Source: Cloeon dipterum (Eukaryota; Arthropoda; Insecta; Ephemeroptera; Baetidae). Taken from it: a stretch of DNA of 64,000 nt. A model generated the notes under the pieces. It saw only the letters and a list, made by a program, of their open reading frames with translations. It searched no databases and had not been told where the DNA came from. Of this stretch, positions 46,035-64,000 are shown piece by piece (the stretch's first letter is position 1; every line of letters begins with the position of its first letter). The stretch is from the NCBI RefSeq assembly GCF_949628265.1, contig NC_088788.1, forward strand, positions 34,396,335 to 34,460,334. Reading direction: 5' to 3'. Made by a program: the position numbers and the translations under genes.

Positions 46035-47446
46035 TCACATGACAAGCAGTCCTATTAAGAGAGCGACGACGTGCACGTTGATGCTGTTGCCCAAAACGGC
46101 GGCAGCCTGCTTGCTGCTCACGTCTGTTGGGAAAGTGTACCACTCTGGAAAGCACATGAGCCGCAAAATCTCTCGCGAAGTGAAAAACCTGGGCTTCAAA
46201 GTCTCTGATAACTTTGCCTGGTAGTTGGCTGTTGACGTGTCCACTTCTTTCAATCTGTCAAAGTTTTCTAAGAATATCGAGCCAGTCCCGAGAAAGTACC
46301 GTTTGTACGACTTCGTGAAGCAGCCAGAGAGCCGGGATTCACGGCCAACCAAGTCGAATTCCATGAAGAACTTCAAGTCCTTCATAGAGATTAACATAAG
46401 AATTTGTGATTTCAAAAGGCTAAACCATACTTTTTCTGCCAATGAACTGTTCTCTGTAGAATCCTCTTCTAGTATTTTCCCAATTTTGAAGCAACTGCTC
46501 GGATCATCGCATTTCTCAACTACTTTTTGGTGAACTTCTGCTAAAAATCCTCCCTCTTTGATCAAGTCCTCGGGAAATTGGGTTTGCTGCAAATTATATA
46601 AAAAAAAACTCACTGCATTAATACTAAAAAAAAGGAAACAGAAAATACCTACCAAGCTTTGTGCTGAAAGAAATCTAAAATCTGAATTACGTTTCGCAAG
46701 CATGTAATAGCGAGGTCTCTTGTTCGGAATGTTGAACTGAGAAGGACAGAGATGGAACTCTTGGATACAGAAGCCAATTTTCTTCAAAACGTCTGTTAGC
46801 TGATTCCGTGCATCAGACTTTTCAAAGCCAACAACATTTTCTAACAAAATAAACTCGATACGAGGCAGATCAGGTACTATTTTCATCAAGTGCAGCAGGG
46901 GCAAACATCTTTTGTCTCCAACGTCTTGTTTGAGGCCAGATCTGCAAAATAAATAAATATTAGATAGGGCTGCCACTCTCCGGGTTTTGACCGGAGATCT
47001 CCGGGTTTGGGACTCAAAAATTTAACACGGGGAGTATAGGGGATCTCCGGATTTTAGCTTTGGAAATCTGGCACCCCTAATAAATATTGCAATTCATAAA
47101 AATGAATAAATATAATACCTAGTGAAAGGCTGACAAGGTGGACTCATTAAAATCATATTTGGGTCAAACTTGGCAATTTGTTTTGCAGTGATGCCCTCAA
47201 TATTTTTCTGCAGCAAATTCGAGGAGGGGAAATTATGTCTGTAGATCCTGTTGGCCATGTCATTAATCTCCACCGCAGCCACAACCTCATACTCAATTCC
47301 TAGCTCTGCGGATTAAGATATTTTTTATTTTTCATAAATTATGTTTTTTGTTAATTTGTTTCGTTTATTTTACCATTTAATGCTAGATGCATTCCTCCAA
47401 TTCCGCTGAACAATTCCAAAACTCTAATTTTGCCACTGGTGGACAT
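46035..47446 (-). CDS. TRDMT1: tRNA (cytosine-5) methyltransferase TRDMT1 / Dnmt2
   Basis: Five exons: 47374-47446, 47119-47305, 46653-46941, 46431-46586 and 46035-46379, giving 349 residues. The enzyme methylates C38 of tRNA-Asp and related tRNAs with a DNA-methyltransferase fold. Visible: motif I VLELFSGIGGMHLAL (9-23), VVAAVEIND, motif IV SPPCQPFTR with catalytic Cys82, motif VI LLENVVGFE (Glu121), KRPRYYMLAKR, the Dnmt2 signature CFTKSYKRYFLGTGS (the Cys-Phe-Thr motif), and motif X VLGNSINVHVVA near the C terminus. The 51-nt intron 46380-46430 is a multiple of three and stop-free; removal gives the better alignment, but retention would also translate. The intron between exons 2 and 3 carries a MITE. 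Head-to-head with REXO5. Confidence 0.94.
46962..47078. mobile_element. 117 bp MITE in TRDMT1 intron 2 with 10 bp direct repeats
   Basis: AATAAATATT is present on both sides (46952-46961 and 47079-47088). The ends are imperfect inverted repeats (AGGGCTGCCA on the left, TGGCACCCCT on the right), with CTCCGG/CCGGAG inner repeats. The size and the AGGGNTGCCA terminus suggest a hAT-like non-autonomous element, but 10 bp is longer than the usual 8 bp duplication. Confidence 0.75.
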
Positions 47447-48001
47447 AGTCAGTCAGTTATAATTTTTTTAAGGTTTTCCTCCTTCGCTCTAGTTGAAGTT
47501 GGTCGTGCTTGTGCCGAGATGTTCCACGCTCTATGTAGTTCTGCCGTACGACTTTTTCTGTTGTACATATTTAAGATTTTTTTATTAATTAATTCAGTTC
47601 TTTTTAACTGGCTTGATGACGACTGGCTGATGCTTTAACCCGTGCGTGCTTCAATTCAATATTTTGTTTACTTTTCATGTGTGCTCTCTGCTCTGCTCTG
47701 CTCAGCACTCAACGCACTCAACTCTCCTTACACTCAACTAGTCAACTGCTCAACTCAAGCCATGCTATGCTGTTTGTGTTTTTTGTGTTTGTAATCATTG
47801 TTTGTTGTAGTTTAATCAACCACATACAGATGGCGCGTCGTAATATTGTTGTTGAAGTGCCGTAGCCGACTGCTGATTGGCTGGCCGCCGGCAGTCGTGC
47901 AACTATTTCATCCATATCATCTGTTCAGAAAATGTTAGCCAGCAGTGCCAGCACGTGTGCCCCTTTTCCTTTTATTAAGTTTTTCCAACATATCCAATAA
48001 T
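47447..48001. promoter_or_regulatory. Bidirectional promoter region, TRDMT1 / REXO5
   Basis: 555 bp between divergent ATGs. An inverted CCAAT box (CTGATTGGCTGG, about 47871-47882) sits near the REXO5 side. A CTCAACT/CTGCTCT short repeat patch occupies 47685-47760. Confidence 0.5.
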
Positions 48002-51000
48002 ATGTTGACCATGGACAACCTGCAAAAAACAGAGAAAACCTCACGACAAAAGAAGGAATACCGTATGCTAAACAAGAAAAGGAAGCTTGAGGCGTTTTTC
48101 AACATTGCTTTGGCAAACGACAAGCAAAGAAGGGTATCAAACGTCAATAACATAATTTTAAATTACCATAGAGTTTAATTAACGTTTTCAAAATGAGGCA
48201 TGTCTCCAGCCCCCATTCGCACCTAATTTAGGTGCCACCCATTATGTATTTGACATTTTGAAGAAAGAAATTATAAAAACCATAGCTTACAATCATATTT
48301 TTGACCATGCATTTTGATTGTCTTAATTTGCTTTAATTTTGCAGGCAAAGGAAGAACCAATAATTTGTAGTGAAGAACCTCCTAAAAAAATGAGGAAAGG
48401 TACCCAACGGGGAGACATAAGTGTTTTCAAAAAAGTCCGTATGAAACCTTTTTTAAATCAACTTGTAGTAACTGTCCATTAAATAAAGGAACGAGTGGAA
48501 TACATGGAGTCAGAAAAGAAGAAAAATGGAATAATATCTGAGAGGAAAAAAAGGCTCTCCGAAGAGGAGTATCAAGAGTTGAAGAAAACTTTAAAGGAGC
48601 GGAAAAAGTTTCTTAAGGTATAACGTTAATCATTGAAGCCTAGTAAGTATTAAATATTGAATTGCACCAAAGGATCAACCAAGATTTTGGCTGAGAGAAA
48701 ATGGCAAGAAGGCCACCCTGGAACTTTCTCCTGCCCAACGAATTCCTCTTCTCATGGGCGACGTGCAGCAGCTGGTCCTCTTCGGCCTGGTGGGCAACCA
48801 CATTTTCCAGGACCACAACAGATGGTGCCATTTGGACCACCATGGGAAGGTCAGCCAAGTCATGGTGATGATTCTGGAAGGAGTTGGCTACGGAGATCTG
48901 ACTGCACCAATTCCTGGAAAACCCAAACGCTGCAGTCTCTTTGAAAGCACGTTCCCCAACCAAATCGAGCTGATTGGGTCCGACACCTACGACAGAAACA
49001 TCGTGGACGACTTTTCCCTTGTGCCGCTTTCAGCAAAGTCGTGTCGAGCCCTGTTTTTGAGTAAGCCTGTTATTTATTTTAGATTCTAATCTAATCTTTT
49101 CCCTTTTTCCAGAATACGGCAACAAAGAGGCAGAGTTGAAGTCCAAAATTTTCAGAACTGCCTTTCCCGTTGGAGTAGTAAAATCCGTAGTGTCTGTCGA
49201 GGTTGCTGATAATGAAACAAAGGAGGCGAAGGAAAGTAAGGTGGATGTGCCAGCGCCTCTTCCGGCACTGCCCCCGACAGACCGATTTTCGCGAGTGCAT
49301 CTCATCCTGTCTCCCTCTCAATTGCTTGAGGAGCGGTATCCGCTTCCATTGGGAGAGTTGGCCACCCAGTACGGCAACTTTGTCATGACAAAGGACAGAT
49401 ACGCTGAGGTAAAACTTGCTCTGCTGATGTTCATCTGGTATGGACTTTGTTAGAATTGTCTTTGGTTTTTATGAGAGAGGAAAATTGTTTATTTTTTTGT
49501 CAACCTATTTATTTGTAGGTATTAATTTTTTAAAGAAATCATTCTCTGCATCAGTAGACAGATTATTTGATTAAAATGGATTTTTTACTTCTAAGTCAAT
49601 TTTAACGTTTCTTGCCAAATTTATAAGCAATTTTAGAGTTCTGGATTCTTAACAAAATACGACTGAGATAAAAGTTGTGTTTTCAATTACAAATATTAAA
49701 TTAAACGGAGTACAATAAAATTACCAACAGTTTGAGATAATTAAAATAATATCCTAATACAAATTTTTAGAATTTTTTAAAATTATGCGAGGAAAATATG
49801 TTCCAAGGTAATTTTTTATTAAAAAAAACATTCCGGTCAGGAATTTTTAGTATGAATATTGTCAGTTTAAAAAAGGGAATCAGCTCTAGGATTTAATATT
49901 TTTTCCTCTTGTGTTGTCCAACCAGAGTGCTATTAAGTTTCTTCATAAATTAGAATCCATTTTTCAGCAGGTGAAATCCTTTTAGTAAAATAAGAACTTG
50001 ATTCCAGGTGACTGCTCATTCACCTATGTTTGGTCTCGATTGCGAAATGTGTTTGACCACTGCTTGGAAGAATGAGCTGACCCGCGTGTCGATCGTCAAC
50101 GAGAATCACGAACTGGTGTATGAATCTCTTGTAATGCCCTACAACAGAATCACCAACTACTTGACCCAGTACTCGGGAATTACGAGAAAGGTAATGTGTG
50201 GACAATATTTGCTCACTATTCAAATGATTTTTAATGGCTTAATTTAGATGATGAATGGTGTCAAAACGAGACTGAAAGATGTGCAGAGAGACATCAGAAA
50301 TCTGCTGCCGCCAGACGCCATTCTTGTGGGCCAATCGCTGAACGGGGATTTAAAAGCTCTGGAGGTTAGATAAATTTTTATTTGTCAGTAAAACTACTGG
50401 AGGAAATTTAAAAAACTAAAAATATTACAATCGATTTTCTTCAACGATTTTAGTATTCAGTATTTAAGTGAAAGTGGCCAAATGTAGGTAATTAAATTCT
50501 GTGAAATGATCATTAGGACGGTTTAAATTGCGAAAACAACGCATCTCAACACAAAAAAATGACGGAGAGCATGATTTATGTAACCAATTTTTTTTAAACA
50601 CTTGTCAAGCTCGTAAGTTATTTTATTTTTAATTATTTATGTGTATTTAAATTTGGCTATTTCCAGAAAAGTGTCTCTTGACAGATTTTTAGTGAAAAAT
50701 TGAGGTAAATGTCACTATAGTAAATTTAAAAAAATTAACTCTACTCAAAAATCGATGAAAACACAATTCTGAGCTTGAGTTTTTTTTAAATTTATTATTC
50801 AAGCGTAATTAACGACCGACAAGGTCAACAATAAAAAAATGGCAAGTTCAAAAATGACCAAAAACAGAGTTTAAACTCGTGCTCTTGTCCGATTTTGAGT
50901 TGGAAATTGTGCTTTTCGACTTTCTAGAGCGATTTTAATTCAGATTTTAAGTGATCATTGGCCAAGTTAGCTTTATCTCACCCTGCAGAGTTATTTTTTT

Positions 51001-52324
51001 CAACCAAAACATGACGGAGAGCGTGATTTTCTGCTCCAAAAATGTTTTAGAACATTTTCAAGCTCGTTAATCATTTTTTAATTTAAATTATCTAAGCTTA
51101 CTGGCAAAAAGCGCTCAACTGACTGATTTCTAGTGAAAAATAGATTTAATATCGCTTTAGAAAATTTAAAGCGACTAATTCTGACACTTTTAAAGCTTAT
51201 ACTTTGTTTTTTTTTTATTAATTATTACAGTGTGATCAACCTTGTTTTGCACTTGATTTTGTTAAAAAATTTTAAAAACTTTAAAATGCTTTTCCTGAGT
51301 CAATTAATTAATTACTTAAATTAAAATTGAAGTTGGTTCATTACTTTCTTTCACGTCAAATATGTTTATTGTCTACTGGATGTTTGATGACACTACGATA
51401 AATTGATTTCCAAACCGTCTTCAGATGTTCCATCCATACTGCATTGATACCAGTGTGATCTTCAACATTAATGGCGAGCGGAAGAAGAAAACCAAGCTGA
51501 AAACGCTCTACAAGATGTTCATCGGAGGCAATATTCAAGAAGGAAAACAAGGTCACGACTCTGTTGAAGACGCTGCTGCAGCATTGAAACTCGCTCAGTT
51601 CAAGCTCACAAAATGTATGTCTTTGAATTAAATCAATTCAAGCGTAGCATTTAAAACCTCTAAATTCAGCCCCTGATTACGGAGATGCTGTGCTGGGCTT
51701 TGACTTGGCGAAATACAACGCGCAGCACGGCGAAGGAGGAAATAAAGAGAAGCTGGACGCAATCCTGGAGGAGGAAGAGCCAGCTGACCAAACTAATTAC
51801 AAAACTGTGGACATCGACGTGCCCCAGCCAGAGGTTCTCAAGGTCATGGAAGCATCGAGCGTGTTCACAATCGCAGCCAAGAAGAAGAAAGGTAAGGCTT
51901 TGTTGAGCCGCAGACTGCAGAACTCGACAGATTTATTTTTGCAGTTGGCGTTTTCGCGACAGCGGATGTAATGGAGTTTTATTCCAAATACCTGGAATAT
52001 CCGCACGATAGCATTCAGGACGTGATCAAACCCGGCTCTCACGGATACGTGATGGAAACAAATTACAAAGTCGTGAAGAGCGTGTGCCACGAGCTGCCGA
52101 AATTCGACTTTGTCATCACCCACATGAAGGCGGAGGCTGGCTCCGAGAAAGACAGAGCTCGAGTTTTGAACTCATGTCTCAAAGTGTCGGAGAGCTTGAA
52201 AGATAATTCTTTGATGGTTGTGATCGCTGGCGGTGGAAAGGTGCCAGAAGGCGTGGAGCCGCAGCCAGAATCAAGACCAGGATGCTTCATTGGCGTCAAA
52301 GTGGCTCCCTTTGTCAAATTATAA
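48002..52324 (+). CDS. REXO5: RNA exonuclease 5-like (DEDDh 3'-5' exonuclease)
   Basis: Ten exons: 48002-48133, 48345-48434, 48489-48617, 48673-49060, 49113-49408, 50008-50190, 50248-50364, 51425-51614, 51670-51891 and 51945-52324, giving 708 residues (human REXO5 is 774). Relatives trim snoRNA and rRNA 3' ends. Visible: a Lys/Glu-rich N-terminal coiled region (basic, nucleolar-like), and an exonuclease domain with FGLDCEMC (Asp356, Glu358), NGDLKALE (Asp440) and HDSVEDA (His489, Asp494), so all four acidic residues plus the catalytic His are present. A C-terminal part of about 200 residues has RRM-like stretches (ASSVFTIAAKKKK, FDFVITHMKAE). The donor of exon 2 (AAA|GTCCGT) is weak but the only phase-compatible one I found. 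AATAAA at 52785-52790. Confidence 0.9.
50440..51200. repeat. Two diverged direct repeats in REXO5 intron 7
   Basis: Units at about 50440-50760 and 50930-51200 share, in order, GTGA..GTGGCCAA/TTGGCCAA, ATGACGGAGAGC(A/G)TGATTT, TTTTCAAGCTCGT, CTGA/GACAGATTT..TAGTGAAAAAT and AAATTTAAA. The spacing is about 450 bp. This explains most of the unusually long 1060 nt intron of an otherwise compact gene. Confidence 0.65.
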
Positions 52325-53123
52325 ATTTTGAGCATATTGGAAATAGGGTAGAAATATTAAAATTTAGACTCTTAATAAGTTCAAGATTTAAATTTCATTC
52401 AAATTTTCCAAAATTCATACATTTTTCTAACAGTTTAAGTGTGCACATTCGGTTTAAGTACTGCTATTTTCACAATACATAGTTTTTAATGCATATATAA
52501 TGGTGTTATGTTTTCTCCTGTGGATTCCATTATTATTTGTCCTGTACTTTCTCCCCCTCAAGTGGGAAGGACGTGAAAATGGATTCCCTTGATTATTTTT
52601 CTGGAATGTAACTAATCACAGTTACGGTTCTAAGACACTGTGGACTCTAAAATAATACACAGCAAGCAAGTATGTATTACAAAAATGCCATGTCACAGGT
52701 GGTCAAATCAGTTTACATCATTCAGGAGTGGAGGTTTGCTATGTAATTCGCCAATAAGACACAACATTAACCCTAGCTGGCAGCAATAAAAGTGAAAATT
52801 ATATATAATATTGAAAGCACTCATTCCTAATATTTTTTTATCACATTATCTCGATCTAAATGAACAAATTGAAAGTTTGTCATTCCTAAAGACGTAAAGT
52901 ACAATTCCAAGTGCGTCTAAGCGTGCTAGACAATTTGGCACGAAATTGACGTCAAAGAGTATATTCACTCAAAAACATGGTCTTTGGTTTAATTAAATTA
53001 AAATTAAAAATGACATGAATTTAGTGAGAGTTTGCTCCATAGTTTCGTGTAAAAACAGCTTCATAGTAAAACAAAAATAATGTTGGTGCGCAAGTCGTAA
53101 ATTCCGATGCAGTTTCCGAACAT
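52325..53123. other. Convergent intergenic region, REXO5 / PP1-like
   Basis: AT-rich; holds the REXO5 3' UTR and its AATAAA (52785-52790). No additional gene seen. Confidence 0.5.
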
Positions 53124-63470
<10,347 letters not shown>

Positions 63471-63760
63471 TAGTGTGCGCGTGGTAGCGGCGGCTGCACA
63501 TGCATGCACGCACTTGCATGGAATGCCTGCTGCCTGCCTCTGTTGTGGAGCGGGGGAGGGGCGACGGGCGGTGGCAGCAGCAAGAGACTTACAAAATCCT
63601 GCTTCGCTCTCTTTGTCTAACGCGTCAACGGTCAACCGCCGTTCAAATCGAAGTTATTAACGGACGCAGGACGCCGGACGCCGCCAATAAGGGACATCAC
63701 GGACGTCCCGCGGACTCGGACGGATGGCCTGGGATCTTACGGTTAACAGGGTAAGTCTCA
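63471..63760. other. CpG-rich segment near the window end
   Basis: GC-rich with repeated GGACGCAGGACGCCGGACG-type sequence and a GTAAGT after GGTTAACAGG (63751). It could be a first exon of a plus-strand gene that continues past the window, but no convincing coding start is visible. Confidence 0.25.
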
Positions 63761-63822
63761 TTTTATAGATTAGCGTCCAAAGAAATAAGAACAGATCGCG
63801 CAACTTTCAAATCCAACGGATT

Positions 63823-63982
63823 TATGGTAAAATTACACTTTTCGCCGCTACTTGTACGGTTTTCGCCACCAATATTTTGATATGGGATCCTCTCCAGTCC
63901 CAAATGTTCTTAATTAGAACCCTATAAATAAGTTTGGGTGGCGGAAACTGTAAATCGGTGATGAAAAATATAATTTTTCCAT
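63823..63982. mobile_element. TIR element family 'ACAGTTTTCGCC', copy C
   Basis: Left TATGGTAAAATTACACTTTT then CGCCGC, followed by GTACGGTTTTCGCCACC. The right side is the inverted GGGTGGCGGAAACTG...TAATTTTTCCAT. About 160 bp, longer than copies A and B in the centre. Confidence 0.75.
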
Positions 63983-64000
63983 GTAAATCGCGGTCGCTTT

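Overview
The window is eukaryotic nuclear DNA: AT-rich, with spliced genes, canonical GT-AG introns (many only 45-60 nt), microsatellites and many small non-coding mobile elements. The gene content (a Vein-like secreted ligand, one short small-Maf factor, Dnmt2) points to an arthropod, most likely an insect. An early-branching insect such as a mayfly would fit the compact introns, but I cannot prove the lineage from sequence alone.

Left half (1-31 kb). Only one coding exon is convincing here, the signal-peptide exon of a secreted protein that I tentatively call Vein-like (minus strand, 3298-3832). The rest is non-coding: AT-rich stretches alternate with 0.4-1 kb CpG/GCGCGC-rich patches. Into this are scattered a dispersed repeat family (about nine copies), foldback elements, a tandem duplication carrying a nested MITE, and a near-perfect 1.9 kb palindrome (27371-29306).

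Right half (31-58 kb). Nine protein genes alternate strictly in strand, giving four head-to-head promoter pairs and four tail-to-tail ends: MRM2 (-), SMC5 (+), DHRS7-like (-), TEPSIN (+), DRG2 (-), small Maf (+), TRDMT1/Dnmt2 (-), REXO5 (+), divergent PP1 phosphatase (-, 5' end not found). For the first eight I rebuilt a full exon chain with consistent splice phases; predicted lengths are 257, 1073, 337, 420, 363, 137, 349 and 708 residues. They are mostly housekeeping genes for RNA modification and decay, chromosome maintenance, vesicle coats and translation-associated GTPases. They do not form one pathway; shared promoters are the likeliest link.

Far right (58-64 kb). Non-coding sequence, with CpG-rich patches, an AT-rich degenerate repeat and a third copy of a short TIR element. 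I found no obvious new multi-gene system. The most unusual structures are the 1.9 kb palindrome and the repeat family associated with it.
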